DNA of 64,000 nucleotides from an uncultured Litoreibacter sp. (GCF_947487515.1 NZ_CANKWO010000003.1:575103-639102); one strand, 5' to 3'. Positions 19,738-30,878 are shown, numbered from the stretch's first letter. The notes: generated from the letters alone by a model not told the origin. A program made the numbers and translations.

Positions 19738-20049
19738 GGGGCGGAAAGTGTGCATTCGCCGCTTTGCAGCGAGAACCTTGAGATAACGCAAAAGCGGAAC
19801 TTCAATGCCGAGCAGCCCGTTTGGTCCTTTCTCCGGACGGTGGGGGCCTTCGCTTCGAAGGCACGATCCATTTTGGTGGCGGCATGAGGAAGACGTTTGC
19901 TGCTAACCGAGGAGGCGCTTCGAACGTTTTGTCTGCCGAATAGTGGTCTTGAAAGTGGTGATAATTGGCAGCGAGCGTGAATGGCGCTTGTTGGTTCAAT
20001 CTACGTCCCCTAGTTTCAACTCATATCCCTCAGAGAGGACATTTTTGAA
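19738..20049. other. Non-coding stretch before the restriction-modification operon
   Basis: I find no convincing gene in these 312 bases. Short open frames lack recognisable protein character. The stretch TTTCTCCGGACGGTGGGGGCC near 19840 resembles decayed intergenic sequence common in this bacterial group. A GAGAGGA ribosome-binding-site-like sequence lies about 12 bases before the HTH gene at 20050. Confidence 0.4.
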
Positions 20050-20244
20050 ATGCCCAACGAAGATATTTTGACCGTGAAAGAGCTCGCTGAGTATCTCAAA
20101 ATCGCTGAGAAAACGGCGTATCGGTTCGCATCTGAGGGGAAGGTTCCCGGTTTCAAGGTGGGAAGTGCATGGCGGTTTCGGAAAAGCGAGATCGACCGCT
20201 GGATTGCCGAGCAGGAACAAAAACAAGAAGGGGAGCAGAAATGA
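20050..20244 (+). CDS. Excisionase-type helix-turn-helix protein, first gene of the hsd operon
   Basis: The 64-residue protein is almost entirely a MerR-like/excisionase DNA-binding domain ([37 protein letters not shown], shown in two pieces: helix [20 protein letters not shown] and wing [14 protein letters not shown]). It ends in a charged coil, [11 protein letters not shown]. Its stop overlaps the hsdM start as ATGA, so it is translationally coupled to the methylase. A role in timing or repressing hsd expression is likely by position, but it could also bind DNA for a lost mobile element. Confidence 0.85.
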   Translation: MPNEDILTVKELAEYLKIAEKTAYRFASEGKVPGFKVGSAWRFRKSEIDRWIAEQEQKQEGEQK

Positions 20245-21785
20245 CTGGTCAACAACAGGCAGAGGCATTGCGCCGCGAAATCTGGCATATCGCAAATAGA
20301 GTGCGAGGCGCGGTTGATGGCTGGGACTTCAAGCAGTTCGTCTTGGGCGCGTTGTTCTATCGCTTCATCAGCGAGAACTTCACAAACTACATCGAAGGTG
20401 GTGACGACAGCGTCGATTATGCTGGTATGTCAGACGTTGACATCCCCGATGACGTCAAAGTCGATGCGATCAAGACAAAGGGATACTTTATTTATCCCAG
20501 TCAGCTCTTTCAAAATGTGGCCAAGACCGCGAGCAAAAACGACAGCCTGAACACCGACTTGGCAGAAGTCTTTTCGGCGATCGAGGCTTCAGCGAGTGGC
20601 TACCCGTCCGAAGACGACATCATTGGCCTCTTTGCTGACTTCGACACCACCAGCAACCGCCTTGGCAACACGGTTAAGCAAAAGAACGAGCGTCTGACAG
20701 AAGTCCTCAAAGGTGTCGCAGGCCTGCCGTTGAAATTCGACGAAAACGAGGGCGACCTCTTTGGCGACGCCTATGAGTTTCTGATCTCAAACTACGCCGC
20801 CAACGCGGGCAAGTCAGGCGGCGAGTTCTTCACGCCAACCCACGTATCAAAACTCATCGCCAAACTGGCCATGCACAACCAAACCAGCGTCAACAAGATC
20901 TACGATCCGGCGGCAGGGTCTGGGTCGCTGCTTTTGCAGGCCAAGGATGAGTTCGACAAACACATCATCGAAGACGGCTTCTTCGGGCAGGAAATCAACT
21001 ACACCACCTACAACCTCGCCCGCATGAACATGTTCCTGCACAACATCAACTACGACAAGTTCAACATTCAACACGGCAACACGTTGATGGAGCCGCACTT
21101 TGGCGATGACAAGCCTTTTGATGCCATCGTGTCGAACCCGCCTTATTCGGTGAACTGGAAGGGTTCAGACGATCCAACCCTAATCAACGATGAGCGTTTC
21201 GCCCCCGCAGGCGTGCTGGCCCCAAAGTCGAAGGCGGATTTTGCCTTTGTCCTGCATGCGCTGCATTATCTGTCGGCCAAGGGGCGTGCCGCGATCGTTT
21301 GCTTTCCTGGTATTTTCTATCGTGGCGGGGCGGAGCAGAAGATCCGCAAGTATCTGGTCGACAACAACTATGTAGAATCGGTGATTGCTCTCGCGCCCAA
21401 CCTGTTTTTCGGAACGACCATTGCAGTGAACATTCTGGTGCTGGCCAAAAACAAAACCGACACGGCCGTTCAGTTCATCGATGCAACGGGGGAAGAGTTC
21501 TTCCGCAAAGGTGTTAACATCAACATCATGGATGACCGGCACATTGCCGAGATCATGAGGATGTTCGACAACAAGGAGAACGTGCCTCATGTAGCTGAAA
21601 CCGTCCCCTACGATACGATTGTCGAGAAGGACTATAACCTGTCGGTCAGTGCCTATGTTGAACCCAAGGACACCCGTGAGGTCGTCGAAATTTCCAAGCT
21701 GAATGCCGATCTTAGAACCACTGTCGCCAGAATCGACCAGCTGCGTGCGGACATCGACGCGATCGTTGCGGAGATCGAGGCATGA
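20241..21785 (+). CDS. hsdM: Type I restriction-modification methylase subunit HsdM
   Basis: This 514-residue N6-adenine methyltransferase subunit methylates the host recognition sequence as M2S1. The AdoMet-binding motif I is [12 protein letters not shown] at about residue 218, and motif IV is NPPY in [13 protein letters not shown] at about 297. The N-terminal HsdM_N domain begins [22 protein letters not shown] in two adjoining parts. ATG at 20241 is chosen over an upstream in-frame start at 20169 because it overlaps the HTH gene stop as ATGA. The similarity pattern fits the type IC group (EcoR124I-like). The stop overlaps hsdS as ATGA. Confidence 0.95.
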   Translation: MTGQQQAEALRREIWHIANRVRGAVDGWDFKQFVLGALFYRFISENFTNYIEGGDDSVDYAGMSDVDIPDDVKVDAIKTKGYFIYPSQLFQNVAKTASKNDSLNTDLAEVFSAIEASASGYPSEDDIIGLFADFDTTSNRLGNTVKQKNERLTEVLKGVAGLPLKFDENEGDLFGDAYEFLISNYAANAGKSGGEFFTPTHVSKLIAKLAMHNQTSVNKIYDPAAGSGSLLLQAKDEFDKHIIEDGFFGQEINYTTYNLARMNMFLHNINYDKFNIQHGNTLMEPHFGDDKPFDAIVSNPPYSVNWKGSDDPTLINDERFAPAGVLAPKSKADFAFVLHALHYLSAKGRAAIVCFPGIFYRGGAEQKIRKYLVDNNYVESVIALAPNLFFGTTIAVNILVLAKNKTDTAVQFIDATGEEFFRKGVNINIMDDRHIAEIMRMFDNKENVPHVAETVPYDTIVEKDYNLSVSAYVEPKDTREVVEISKLNADLRTTVARIDQLRADIDAIVAEIEA

Positions 21786-23044
21786 GCGCACAGGGGTTTC
21801 TGGAAAAGCTGCTGGATGGGGCCTCGGTGGAATGGAAATCTCTGGTTGCCATCTCAAAGAAAATCTCCTCTGGCGGCACTCCTAAAACGAGCGTCCGATC
21901 TTACTACGATGGCGACATTCCGTGGCTTCGGACGCAAGAAGTCAACTTTGGCAATATTTGGGATACCGGGGTCAAGATCACCGACGAAGGTTTAAGGAAT
22001 TCCAGCGCAAACTGGATTCCGAAAAATTGCGTCATCGTTGCCATGTACGGTGCCACAGTTGGAAAAATCGGAATCAACAAGGTCCCAATGACGACCAACC
22101 AAGCGTGTGCAAATATTCAGCTTGATCCAGAGGTTGCTGATTATCGTTATGTTTTTCATTTCTTGCGAAGCAAGTATGAGTACATAAAGTCACTTGGAAC
22201 AGGCTCACAGACCAACATAAACGCGGGGATTGTCAAAGCCCTCGAGGTTCCAATACCATGCCCTGAGGACCCAGAAAAGTCGCTTGCGATCCAAGCGGAG
22301 ATTGTTCGGATTTTGGATAGCTTCACCGAGCTGACAGCCGAGCTGACAGCCGATCTGACAGCCGAGCTTAAGGCCCGTAAGCAGCAATACAACCACTATC
22401 GAGAGCAATTGCTAGACTATGAGGGCCAAGACGTTGAGCATTTGCCGATGGGTGACGAGCGGGTGGGATCCTTTACGCGCGGCGGCGGCCTTCAAAAGAA
22501 AGACTTCGCAGAGTCTGGAGTGGGCTGCATTCACTACGGTCAGATTTACACCCATTACGGAACCTATGCCCACGACACCAAAAGCTTTGTATCAGAAGAA
22601 TTTGCAAAGAAAGCCCGCATGGCAAAGCCCGGCGATTTGGTGATTGCGACAACGAGCGAGAACGATGAAGACGTCTGCAAGGCAGTCGCTTGGCTTGGCG
22701 ATGAGGAAATCGCAGTCAGCAGCGACGCATGCTTTTACTCGCACAAGTTAAACCCCAAATTTGTCGCCTACTTCTTCCAAACGGAGCAGTTTCAAAAACA
22801 AAAACGGGTTCACATTACCGGTGCAAAAGTCAGACGCGTCAACGCCGACAGCCTGGCCAAGATCCTGATCCCTGTCCCTTCACCCGAGGAACAAGAGCGC
22901 GTCGTCAACATCCTCGACAAGTTCGACACGTTGACCACCTCGCTCAATGAGGGCCTGCCGCGTGAGATCAAGTTGCGCAAGCAGCAATATGAATACTACC
23001 GCGACCTGCTATTGAGCTTCCCCAAACCCGAGGAGGCCGCGTAA
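21782..23044 (+). CDS. hsdS: Type I restriction-modification specificity subunit HsdS
   Basis: HsdS determines the DNA sequence recognised by both the methylase and the nuclease. The 420-residue protein has two target recognition domains (about residues 15-180 and 225-395), each followed by a conserved helix ending in [13 protein letters not shown] (about 200) or [13 protein letters not shown] (about 400). The central helix starts with a tandem repeat, [12 protein letters not shown], encoded by 12-bp units. In the EcoR124I/EcoR124II pair the copy number of such TAEL units sets the spacer length of the bipartite target. The start overlaps hsdM (ATGA), and the anticodon nuclease gene follows with no gap. 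Confidence 0.94.
   Translation: MSAQGFLEKLLDGASVEWKSLVAISKKISSGGTPKTSVRSYYDGDIPWLRTQEVNFGNIWDTGVKITDEGLRNSSANWIPKNCVIVAMYGATVGKIGINKVPMTTNQACANIQLDPEVADYRYVFHFLRSKYEYIKSLGTGSQTNINAGIVKALEVPIPCPEDPEKSLAIQAEIVRILDSFTELTAELTADLTAELKARKQQYNHYREQLLDYEGQDVEHLPMGDERVGSFTRGGGLQKKDFAESGVGCIHYGQIYTHYGTYAHDTKSFVSEEFAKKARMAKPGDLVIATTSENDEDVCKAVAWLGDEEIAVSSDACFYSHKLNPKFVAYFFQTEQFQKQKRVHITGAKVRRVNADSLAKILIPVPSPEEQERVVNILDKFDTLTTSLNEGLPREIKLRKQQYEYYRDLLLSFPKPEEAA
22328..22375 (+). repeat. Tandem 12-bp repeat inside hsdS (TAEL units)
   Basis: GAGCTGACAGCC occurs at 22328-22339 and 22340-22351, followed by GATCTGACAGCC at 22352-22363 and a degenerate fourth unit GAGCTTAAGGCC. The in-frame repeat encodes TAEL/TADL units at the join between the two recognition domains. 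Copy-number change keeps the frame and alters the distance between the domains. Confidence 0.9.
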
Positions 23045-24220
23045 ATGAGCCAGACCCTCGAACAGATCGCACAGCAGCTGCGAGATGCTGACAAAAAGGT
23101 GCAGCTGATCTATGCATTCAACGGCACCGGCAAGACCCGCTTGTCCCGCGCGATGAAGGATCTGATCGCTCCCAGGCCCGAAGAAGGTGAAGAAGGCGAA
23201 CCCTCTCGCGAAAAGGTGCTGTATTACAACGCGTTCACCGAAGACTTGTTCTACTGGGACAATGATCTGCTGGGCGATGGTGAGCCCAAGCTGATGATCC
23301 AGCCAAACACCTTCACCGACTGGATCCTTGGTGAGCAAGGCAAGGGCAACGATGTCATTGCGAATTTTCAGCACTACACGAACAAGAATCTGACCCCCGT
23401 CTTCATGGAAAAGGATAGCCAGAAGGCCGGAGAGAAGACCTATCCTTCTGTCTCATTCTCCATCGCGACCGGCGACGACGAAGCCACGACGGGCATCAAG
23501 ATTTCAAAAGGCGAGGAAAGCAACTTCATCTGGAGCATTTTCTACACGCTGATGGAAGAAGTGGTCTCGGTTCTAAGTGTTCCCGAGGCCGATGATCGAA
23601 GCACCAACCAGTTCGACAAGCTCGAGTATGTTTTCATTGACGACCCTGTGAGCTCACTTGACGACAACCATCTCATTGAGCTGGCGCAGACCCTGGCGAC
23701 GCTGATCAAGTCTGCACCGCAGGACGGCCCCAAATTCATCATTACGACCCACAACCCACTATTTTTTAACGTTCTTTTCAATTCGCTGAAAAATGGCCTC
23801 AAGTATCGACTGTCCCACAATGAAGACGGAACGTACTCACTGGATCCCTTGAAAACTGACAGCCCGTTTTCTTACCACCTGCATCTGATTGAGAAGCTTA
23901 AGTCCGCATCGGAACGCGATGCGTTTGAAAAATACCACTACAACTTCCTGAGAAACATTTTGGAAAAGACGTCGACTTTTCTGGGATATGAAGATTGGTC
24001 AGACCTACTACCCAAAACTGCTGACGGGACCAGCGATGCCTATTTGAAGCGCATCGTCGACATCTCGAGCCACTCGAAACACGCGGGTGATGAGCAGTCA
24101 GAGCTCTCTAAAGATGATAAGCGAGTTCTTGGGTTCCTTCTGGGTGCTACTGCCAACAACAAATATGAGTTCCCTGAGCGGTATCGAGTGGCTTTGAAGC
24201 AGGACGAACAAAATGGTTGA
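23045..24220 (+). CDS. prrC: PrrC-like anticodon nuclease within the type I restriction operon
   Basis: PrrC is a latent tRNA-cutting enzyme held inactive by a type IC restriction complex and released when a phage inhibits restriction; it then cleaves a host tRNA anticodon loop. This 391-residue protein matches Escherichia coli PrrC throughout. It has Walker A AFNGTGKT (24-31), the PrrC-specific [17 protein letters not shown] (59-75), the ABC signature-like [10 protein letters not shown] (154-163), and Walker [12 protein letters not shown] (197-207). The proposed nuclease triad R-E-H is retained as R303, E307 and H343. It lies between hsdS and hsdR, as in the E. coli locus, with no gap after hsdS and an 8-base overlap with hsdR. 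It lacks an N-terminal insert present in E. coli PrrC, and the E-to-H distance is slightly longer. Confidence 0.9.
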   Translation: MSQTLEQIAQQLRDADKKVQLIYAFNGTGKTRLSRAMKDLIAPRPEEGEEGEPSREKVLYYNAFTEDLFYWDNDLLGDGEPKLMIQPNTFTDWILGEQGKGNDVIANFQHYTNKNLTPVFMEKDSQKAGEKTYPSVSFSIATGDDEATTGIKISKGEESNFIWSIFYTLMEEVVSVLSVPEADDRSTNQFDKLEYVFIDDPVSSLDDNHLIELAQTLATLIKSAPQDGPKFIITTHNPLFFNVLFNSLKNGLKYRLSHNEDGTYSLDPLKTDSPFSYHLHLIEKLKSASERDAFEKYHYNFLRNILEKTSTFLGYEDWSDLLPKTADGTSDAYLKRIVDISSHSKHAGDEQSELSKDDKRVLGFLLGATANNKYEFPERYRVALKQDEQNG

Positions 24221-27200
24221 GCAGACGAAAACCATCGCGGAAACGAAGAATTTCATCGTCCTCGATAAGTACACCAAAGAGTGGGACGCCGCCGATCGGT
24301 ACCAGAGCGAAGATGATCTGGAACGTGAGTTGGTTCAGGACCTGGTCAATCAGGGCTATGAGTTTATGCCTGCACTCACGACCCAAGAGGCCATGCTCGC
24401 TAACGTTCGGGTGCAATTAGAAGAACTGAACAACGTCAAGTTTTCGAATGAAGAATGGAAACGTTTTGCCGAGACTTACCTAGACAAACCCAGCGACAAC
24501 CTCGTCGACAAAACCCGCAAGATCCACGACGACTACATCCATGATTTCGTCTTTGACGACGGGCGCATCCAGAACATCTACCTCGTCGACAAAAAGAACA
24601 AGGCACGTAACAAACTGCAGGTGATCAAGCAGTTCGAGCAAGCCGGTACGCACGCCAACCGTTATGACGTGACGATCTTGGTCAATGGTTTGCCCTTGGT
24701 ACAAATCGAGTTGAAAAGGCGCGGCGTGGCGATCCGGGAGGCGTTCAATCAGATCCACCGGTATAGCAAAGAGAGCTTCAACAGCGAAAATTCCCTGTTC
24801 AAGTTCCTGCAGCTCTTCGTGATTTCGAACGGCACCGACACTCGGTATTTCGCCAACACGACCAAGCGTAACAAGAACAGCTTCGATTTCACCATGAACT
24901 GGGCGAAGTCTGACAATGAACTGATCAAAGATCTTAAGGACTTCACAGCTACTTTCCTTCAGAAGCGCACACTGCTGAACGTTTTGCTGCAGTATTCGGT
25001 CTTCGACGTCAGCGACACATTGCTGGTCATGCGCCCCTACCAGATTGCTGCGACAGAACGCATTCTATGGAAGATCAAGAGTTCATTTGAGGCCAAAAAC
25101 TGGAGAAAGCCAGAGGGTGGTGGCTTCATCTGGCACACCACTGGCTCTGGCAAGACCCTAACGAGTTTCAAGGCTGCGCGGTTAGCGACTGAGCTGGGAT
25201 TTATCGACAAGGTTTTCTTCGTCGTGGACCGTAAGGATCTCGATTACCAGACCATGAAGGAATACCAGCGATTTTCCCCTGACAGTGTCAACGGCTCTGA
25301 CAGTACCGCCGGGTTGAAGCGCAACTTGGGTAAAGACGATAACAAAATCATCGTCACGACGATCCAGAAGCTGAATAATCTAATGAAATCAGAAGGTGAT
25401 CTGCCGGTGTACGATCAGCAGGTGGTCTTCATTTTCGACGAGTGCCACCGCAGTCAGTTTGGCGAGGCGCAGAAGAACCTGAAAAAGAAGTTCAAGCGAT
25501 TTTATCAGTTTGGCTTCACCGGAACGCCGATCTTTCCTGAGAATGCACTTGGGGCTGAAACGACCGCCAGCGTGTTTGGACGTGAGTTGCATTCCTATGT
25601 GATCACTGACGCCATTCGCGACGAAAAGGTTCTGAAATTCAAGGTCGACTACAACGATGTACGTCCCCGGTTTAAAGCCATTGAAACAGAGCAAGACGAA
25701 AGAAAGCTCAGCGCAGCTGAGAACAAGCAAGCGCTGCTTCATCAAGAACGTATTCGAGAAGTTTCGCAGTACATACTGAACAATTTCCGTCAGAAAACCC
25801 ACCGGATGCATGCGGGAAGCAGTGGCTTCAACGCTATGTTCGCCGTCAGCAGTGTGGATGCGGCCAAGCTCTACTACGAAACCCTAAACGCTCTGCAGGC
25901 AGACAGTGAAAAGCCGCTGAAGATCGCGACGATCTTCTCGTTTGCGGCCAACGAAGAGCAAGACGCGATCGGGGACATTCAGGACGAGAGCTTTGATGTG
26001 TCAGCGATGAATAGCAGTGCGAAGGAATTTTTGAGCGCCGCAGTCGAAGACTATAATGCTTTTTTCAAGACGAATTTCAGTGTCGATAGCAGTGGTTTTC
26101 AGAACTACTACCGCGACCTTGCCAGCCGGGTTCGCTCGAAGGATATCGACCTGCTAATTGTCGTCGGCATGTTCCTTACCGGCTTTGATGCTCCGACGCT
26201 CAATACCTTGTTTGTTGACAAAAACCTCCGGTACCATGGCTTGATGCAGGCGTTCTCCAGGACCAACCGGATCTACGATGCAACGAAGACATTCGGCAAT
26301 ATCGTAGCTTTCAGGGACCTTGAACAAGCGACAGTTGATGCGATCACGTTGTTCGGTGACAAGAACACAAAGAACGTTGTGCTGGAAAAGAGCTACGACG
26401 AGTACATGAATGGTTTCGTTGATCAGGAAACCGGTGCGGCGCGACGCGGGTTCATTGATGTTGTGAAGGAGCTAACCGAACGCTTTCCCAATCCGGACGA
26501 AATAGTCAAAGAAGAAGACAAGAAGGAGTTTGCAAGGCTCTTTGGTGAGTATCTGAGAGTCGAAAATGTGCTTCGGAACTACGATGAATTCTCAGCATTG
26601 AAGGCCTATCAGGGCCTAGACCCAAAAGACGCTGATGCCGTCGAAGAGTTTAAGCAAAAGCACTACTTGAACGATGAAGACCTTCGTGACTTGGAGGCAA
26701 TAGACCTACCCTCAGAGAGGGCGATTCAAGATTATAGATCGTCGTACAATGATATTCGCGATTGGCTACGTCGAGAAAAGTCGTCTGCTGAGCAAGAACA
26801 GAACACTATCGACTGGGATGACGTCGTTTTCGAGGTCGACCTTCTGAAATCGCAAGAGATCAACCTCGACTACATCCTCGAGTTGATCTTCGACAAGAAC
26901 AAGAAGGTGAAGAGCAAGGGAGATCTGATTGAAGATGCCCGGCGTGTCATTCGCGGCAGTCTTGGCAATCGGGCAAAAGAGAGTCTGATAGTGGACTTCA
27001 TCAACCGGACTGATCTCGATCAGATTGATGACAAGGCTGGTGTGATCGACGCATTTTTTTCATTTGCCCAAGCGGAGCAACGCAAGGAAGTCGAGGAGCT
27101 TATCAAGTCAGAAGATCTAAATTCTGACGCCGCAAAGCGTTATATTTCGGCTTCCATAAAACGCGAATTTGCAAGTGAAAACGGTGCCGACCTAAATGCC

Positions 27201-27314
27201 ATACTTCCCAAAATGAGCCCACTAAATCCGCAGTTTCGGACTAAGAAGACGACTGTCTTCGAGAAGATTTCGGCCTTTGTCGAAAAGTTCAAAGGGGTCG
27301 GCGGGCAAGTCTAG
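24213..27314 (+). CDS. hsdR: Type I restriction enzyme subunit HsdR
   Basis: HsdR is the translocating nuclease of the R2M2S1 complex and cuts unmethylated DNA at a distance. The 1033-residue protein has the N-terminal PD-(D/E)xK nuclease ([10 protein letters not shown] then [10 protein letters not shown], about residues 150-172), then the SF2 translocase motifs [11 protein letters not shown] (about 310), DECHRSQFG (about 410) and FTGTPIF (about 436), and helicase motif VI near FSRTNRIYD. Similarity is to the type IC (EcoR124I) group. The start overlaps the end of the anticodon nuclease gene, so the restriction subunit and its guarded toxin are translated together. Confidence 0.95.
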   Translation: MVEQTKTIAETKNFIVLDKYTKEWDAADRYQSEDDLERELVQDLVNQGYEFMPALTTQEAMLANVRVQLEELNNVKFSNEEWKRFAETYLDKPSDNLVDKTRKIHDDYIHDFVFDDGRIQNIYLVDKKNKARNKLQVIKQFEQAGTHANRYDVTILVNGLPLVQIELKRRGVAIREAFNQIHRYSKESFNSENSLFKFLQLFVISNGTDTRYFANTTKRNKNSFDFTMNWAKSDNELIKDLKDFTATFLQKRTLLNVLLQYSVFDVSDTLLVMRPYQIAATERILWKIKSSFEAKNWRKPEGGGFIWHTTGSGKTLTSFKAARLATELGFIDKVFFVVDRKDLDYQTMKEYQRFSPDSVNGSDSTAGLKRNLGKDDNKIIVTTIQKLNNLMKSEGDLPVYDQQVVFIFDECHRSQFGEAQKNLKKKFKRFYQFGFTGTPIFPENALGAETTASVFGRELHSYVITDAIRDEKVLKFKVDYNDVRPRFKAIETEQDERKLSAAENKQALLHQERIREVSQYILNNFRQKTHRMHAGSSGFNAMFAVSSVDAAKLYYETLNALQADSEKPLKIATIFSFAANEEQDAIGDIQDESFDVSAMNSSAKEFLSAAVEDYNAFFKTNFSVDSSGFQNYYRDLASRVRSKDIDLLIVVGMFLTGFDAPTLNTLFVDKNLRYHGLMQAFSRTNRIYDATKTFGNIVAFRDLEQATVDAITLFGDKNTKNVVLEKSYDEYMNGFVDQETGAARRGFIDVVKELTERFPNPDEIVKEEDKKEFARLFGEYLRVENVLRNYDEFSALKAYQGLDPKDADAVEEFKQKHYLNDEDLRDLEAIDLPSERAIQDYRSSYNDIRDWLRREKSSAEQEQNTIDWDDVVFEVDLLKSQEINLDYILELIFDKNKKVKSKGDLIEDARRVIRGSLGNRAKESLIVDFINRTDLDQIDDKAGVIDAFFSFAQAEQRKEVEELIKSEDLNSDAAKRYISASIKREFASENGADLNAILPKMSPLNPQFRTKKTTVFEKISAFVEKFKGVGGQV

Positions 27315-27332
27315 CGAAAGCGTTGACGCTGC

Positions 27333-28250
27333 CTAGGAGGGGCGGTTCGCTTCAGCTTGTTGCCAGTCATGGTAGGTCTGCTTCGATCCTTTGACCTTCC
27401 ACTCCAGGCGGCCGTTGCTGTTTCGGTCTAAGATGACGGCTGCGGCGGCTGAAGGACTATTGAAGGACCAAGGTTTCGTGAACCTGAGTTTTTGGCCCGC
27501 GTCCGCGACCAGGACACCGTCTGTGACGAGCTTTTCCTTCAAGCCGCCGTAGCTTTGTTGGACATAGCCGGTCTCGGTGAGCGCCTCGGACCCTTCCAGC
27601 ACAACAAATTCGCCATCTTCTTCGACAGCGGTCGCTTTGACGCCGCTCTTGTGGCGGATCTCGAACTGCACATCACCTTCTGTTCGCTCGTCGACCGGCT
27701 TCGCTGTCTGTGTCACCGCGCGCGGTTGTGGTTTGAGCAAATCCAGGCCAATCACGGGCAGGATGATGCGCAGGTTTGATAGAAACTGCTCCATATTGGC
27801 GATGTCGGCCTCTGGCAGTCGTCGTCTGCTTGTGTCCGGCTGAGTGCCATTGTCCAACGTGACGCGGCCTGCTTGGGCGGCTTGCTCTATGAGCCGCGCC
27901 TCAAGGTATTCCGCGTGCCCTTTGGATAGGTCGTCGTCACTTGTGGTGATGGTGATGGCTGTTTCCCAGAAATCTCTTTTGATCGCGCTTTGCTTGATCC
28001 TCTCAGCCACAGAGTTCCCAGAGCCAATATAGGCGCGGGATGCACCGGCCTTTTCTGGATCAGGACCGGATAGTATGTAGATGCCGGTCCGATCGACCTC
28101 TTCACGAGCGGTCAGATCGCCGAAAGCTGAAGCCCCGCTTACAAAAAGCAAACCTGTCCAACCATGGATCGTCGCTTTTCGCAGCCCGGTTGGCTTTCCG
28201 TCTACGAGGAAAAGCTGGATTGTTCGACCGAATAAGGCCTCTGTCGACAC
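27333..28250 (-). CDS. GIY-YIG nuclease family protein with DUF4357 tail
   Basis: The 305-residue protein has a GIY-YIG nuclease-like module at about residues 55-135: TGIYILSGPD then RAYIGSGNSVAERIK, with an Arg and a Glu (EYLEARLIEQA) where catalytic residues are expected. The C-terminal 50 residues (SPSAAAAVILDRNSNGRLEWKV) match DUF4357, a small domain common beside restriction genes. It is convergent with hsdR, with only 18 bases between stops, and forms the right edge of the defence block. Whether it cooperates with the restriction system is unknown. Confidence 0.85.
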   Translation of the reverse strand: MSTEALFGRTIQLFLVDGKPTGLRKATIHGWTGLLFVSGASAFGDLTAREEVDRTGIYILSGPDPEKAGASRAYIGSGNSVAERIKQSAIKRDFWETAITITTSDDDLSKGHAEYLEARLIEQAAQAGRVTLDNGTQPDTSRRRLPEADIANMEQFLSNLRIILPVIGLDLLKPQPRAVTQTAKPVDERTEGDVQFEIRHKSGVKATAVEEDGEFVVLEGSEALTETGYVQQSYGGLKEKLVTDGVLVADAGQKLRFTKPWSFNSPSAAAAVILDRNSNGRLEWKVKGSKQTYHDWQQAEANRPS

Positions 28251-28857
28251 GAGTTACTCCTTAAAAGCATTATTGGTAGCAATTTGTCTGTTGTGAACCG
28301 TAACTGCGACGGTACCAACACGTTACGCAGGAAGTCTAACGTGCAATAAGAATTTTTTGCATTGGTGTTCTTAATGCGCGCGACTTGTCGATCCTGTCCA
28401 ATGTCCGCAATGCGGGATGCGAGCGCAGCATCTCCACCAGTTGGCCAACGGCAGGAAAGGGCCGACTTGTTGGTCAAACCGAGATCGTTTAGTAGGATTG
28501 CGGCGATGCGGCTAACGGCAGGAACGAGCCCAGACTGTGAATTCGAATTTTCGGGCTGCATGCGTTCGCAGCACGAAAATTGCCACAATTGCGTAATTTC
28601 AAACGCTGCATTGCGGCCGAAAAACCGGCCATTCACGCAAATCGCAGAGAAGATATGACAGCCAAGGATCAAGTCGCGGGGTTCTGCAACCTTTCGTCAC
28701 AATAGGGCCAATCGCTACTTTCGAGAAGAGTCTCCCAAAATACTGATGGCCTTGTCAAAATCAGCCGCGTAGAATTCACAGTGTTTCACAAGAAATTGAA
28801 CTGTTTTAAACGCCGATCGACAGCAACGCGAGTTCAGGTCTTGCACAGCTCACTAGT
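28251..28857. other. Intergenic region holding one copy of a dispersed repeat
   Basis: No credible gene is seen in these 607 bases. They contain the 79-bp repeat at 28456-28534 and, just upstream, CCAATGTCCGCAATG (near 28399), which is also part of the other repeat copies. The remainder (28540-28857) looks like AT-richer decayed sequence before the DUF4123 gene. Confidence 0.5.
28456..28534 (+). repeat. 79-bp direct repeat, copy 1 (left of type VI cassette)
   Basis: This copy begins AAAGGGCCGACTTGTTGG and ends GGAACGAGCCCAGA. It appears identical base for base to 32044-32122. The two copies lie on the same strand on either side of the type VI cargo cassette. Confidence 0.93.
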
Positions 28858-29982
28858 TTGAATACTATCGCAGCATTAGATTTAATAAATATTTTTAGGC
28901 TGCCAAACGTGAACGCAGACAATCGTATTGATGACTATTGGACGGAACAGTCTACCGCGCCTGAAACGCTATCCAAACCTCATCTGAACATCGAGATTAT
29001 CCAAGGCATTGAGCCGCTGGGCGCCCAGTTTAGTGTGGACACTCCTAAGTCAGTACCGGAGGGCGTGCATGAGCCGCTGTTTGGCCAAGTAGATCCAACA
29101 CAGTTTGAACTAGAGCAAGTAGGGGGCGATCTTGTAAAGGTGCCTCTGCTCCAAACTTATGCGATATTAGATGCAGCCAAGATTCCAGGCTTGCCTGAAT
29201 TGTTGATCGCGTCAGGGCTTGAGCATCGCTGCCTGTTCCAGGGCGGTGCATATGAAGAGCTGAAAGACGTGGCTCCGTGGATTGTGCGTCTGGAGGAAAG
29301 TAACAACCTCACTCGAAACCTGTTCACCCGGTCGGGTGCTGGGTGGCATCTGTGGGATGATGAACCAGGGATTTACCTGCGCTCTCGCGGTACATTGGAC
29401 GAGATGTGGGGGCACTTTAGAAAATTCACGAGGGTACAGGACGAGCAAGGAAAGTGGTTTTACTTCAGGTTTTGGGAACCAATACTGTTTCAAACCCTTG
29501 CAGAGGGGGATTCCCAGTGTGGCGTTGTAAACGGCTCATTTTTTAAGGGTAATTCGATTGTTATTGTTGATCCATTTTTAGGATGCATAGTTGGCATCAC
29601 TGCACACAGTCTCACAGTTAATACGAAGCCTTCTAGGTTTGGTGATGGAGATTTTCGGCTGTTGAAGCAATTTAGCCGCAATTTAGGGAACAGGAAAATA
29701 GCATCTCTGCTTCAAGGTGAGGAGGGGAAGTGGAGCGACTTTAGTGGTGTATCAGCTAAGGAGTGCTTGCATAAAGTTACGGCTGCTGTTGAGCAAGCTC
29801 ATGCAATAGGCCTGAAAAAACCATCTCACTTGAAGCGGTTTGTTAAGATGTGTGAAGAGATGGGGGAAGTATCCTTTGGGACGGATCCCTTTTGTAGAAC
29901 CATCAGCGCTGGTCACACGCCTGCGCGGCTCATTGCGGAACTCGAGTTTGATGTAAAAGATCTTATGAAAGAGAGTGCTTAA
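28858..29982 (+). CDS. DUF4123 protein, type VI secretion effector adaptor
   Basis: DUF4123 proteins are chaperone/adaptors (Tap/TEC type) that load a neighbouring effector onto the VgrG spike. The 374-residue protein has the family core at about residues 95-215: LLQTYAILDAAKIPGLPELL, GLEHRCLFQG, VAPWIVRLEES, TRNLFTR and a later HFRKFTRVQDEQGKWFYFRF. The frame opens with TTG at 28858 and has no good ribosome-binding site; GTG at about 28909 (MNADNRIDDYW), with AGG upstream, may be the real start. The stop overlaps the effector start (TTAATGG). No VgrG gene is in the window, so this is an orphan cargo set. Confidence 0.85.
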   Translation: MNTIAALDLINIFRLPNVNADNRIDDYWTEQSTAPETLSKPHLNIEIIQGIEPLGAQFSVDTPKSVPEGVHEPLFGQVDPTQFELEQVGGDLVKVPLLQTYAILDAAKIPGLPELLIASGLEHRCLFQGGAYEELKDVAPWIVRLEESNNLTRNLFTRSGAGWHLWDDEPGIYLRSRGTLDEMWGHFRKFTRVQDEQGKWFYFRFWEPILFQTLAEGDSQCGVVNGSFFKGNSIVIVDPFLGCIVGITAHSLTVNTKPSRFGDGDFRLLKQFSRNLGNRKIASLLQGEEGKWSDFSGVSAKECLHKVTAAVEQAHAIGLKKPSHLKRFVKMCEEMGEVSFGTDPFCRTISAGHTPARLIAELEFDVKDLMKESA

Positions 29983-30878
29983 TGGGGCAACATGAAGAAA
30001 TCTGTCAGGTCTGCCCTTGCACGTGCTGTCCGAAATATGAGGAACTTAACGATTGGGCTGACAAGCTTGAAGAAATAGCCGTCAGCATCGAGCGGGATGA
30101 GTGGTTTTATCTCGAGGTTAAGGCCGACATTGTCGAGAATGGATGGGAATCAGATTATGCCCGCATCGGCATTAGTGGATATCGTGACCGAACGGTGCCG
30201 AGCCAAAACGCAGCGGCGCTCATTCAGCATTATGAAGGATTACCCGCCGAAGTAATCTTCGCGGAAGATCTGACGCCCGCTGTGCTCGACAACGCAACAG
30301 CGCGACCTGGGCTGGCTCGGGTGATTAGAGAACGTGCGGAAAACGCGCGTAATCTCGCACAGCGTGGCTTAGATTATTGTCAGACTGACAGCAATTATAT
30401 TGGTCAGGATGCAGATCCGGTTTTAGATTACTTTTGCACCCTTGATCCCGACAAAATCGACGCCGACGTTTGGGATGAGCTGTATCGTATCGGATATATC
30501 GATTTTGCGACGTATGATGATGTAGGATATCGTGTTTTATCAGACAGACTGATGCGTGCGGAGCTTGCGGCTAGTATTGCAAGCTTAGTGTTTGCATTCA
30601 GGGCGGGGTTGGTAGCCTTAGCCCGAAACGCATCTTATGGGTTGATGAGACTGACACGTACCCAGGCTAGGCGGCTCGCCTCAATAGGTCGTCGGCGGAT
30701 GCCAACGGACGTCGTCAAAAAGACTGATCTGAGACGTTCTTCACTAGCGGCTCAAGCCGATAATGAAGCCGGTATTATGAACGGTTTCTTGGGTATTGGT
30801 CATGCCGTGCCTTGGTCGCAAATGTCTGCAAAGATGAAAATGGCTTTTCAGCATAGTTATATGCCGACATGGAGCTGA
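29982..30878 (+). CDS. Type VI effector candidate, truncated by a probable frameshift
   Basis: The 298-residue product starts MGQHEEICQVCPCTCCPKY and has no PAAR domain. Residues about 195-225 are hydrophobic (AELAASIASLVFAFRAGLVALA). It directly follows a DUF4123 adaptor and precedes a small immunity-like gene, the standard adaptor-effector-immunity order. The frame stops at 30878 just after SYMPTWS, but the +1 frame continues smoothly (EFGLPPWRATQAEEL and on) to 31134. I therefore think a one-base insertion near 30876 has cut off the toxin tip. The toxin family is not recognised. Confidence 0.7.
   Translation: MGQHEEICQVCPCTCCPKYEELNDWADKLEEIAVSIERDEWFYLEVKADIVENGWESDYARIGISGYRDRTVPSQNAAALIQHYEGLPAEVIFAEDLTPAVLDNATARPGLARVIRERAENARNLAQRGLDYCQTDSNYIGQDADPVLDYFCTLDPDKIDADVWDELYRIGYIDFATYDDVGYRVLSDRLMRAELAASIASLVFAFRAGLVALARNASYGLMRLTRTQARRLASIGRRRMPTDVVKKTDLRRSSLAAQADNEAGIMNGFLGIGHAVPWSQMSAKMKMAFQHSYMPTWS

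Noticed and set aside
28391-28534. CRISPR array suggested by repeated motifs
   Set aside because: The repeats are long, few and not evenly spaced, and no cas genes are present.
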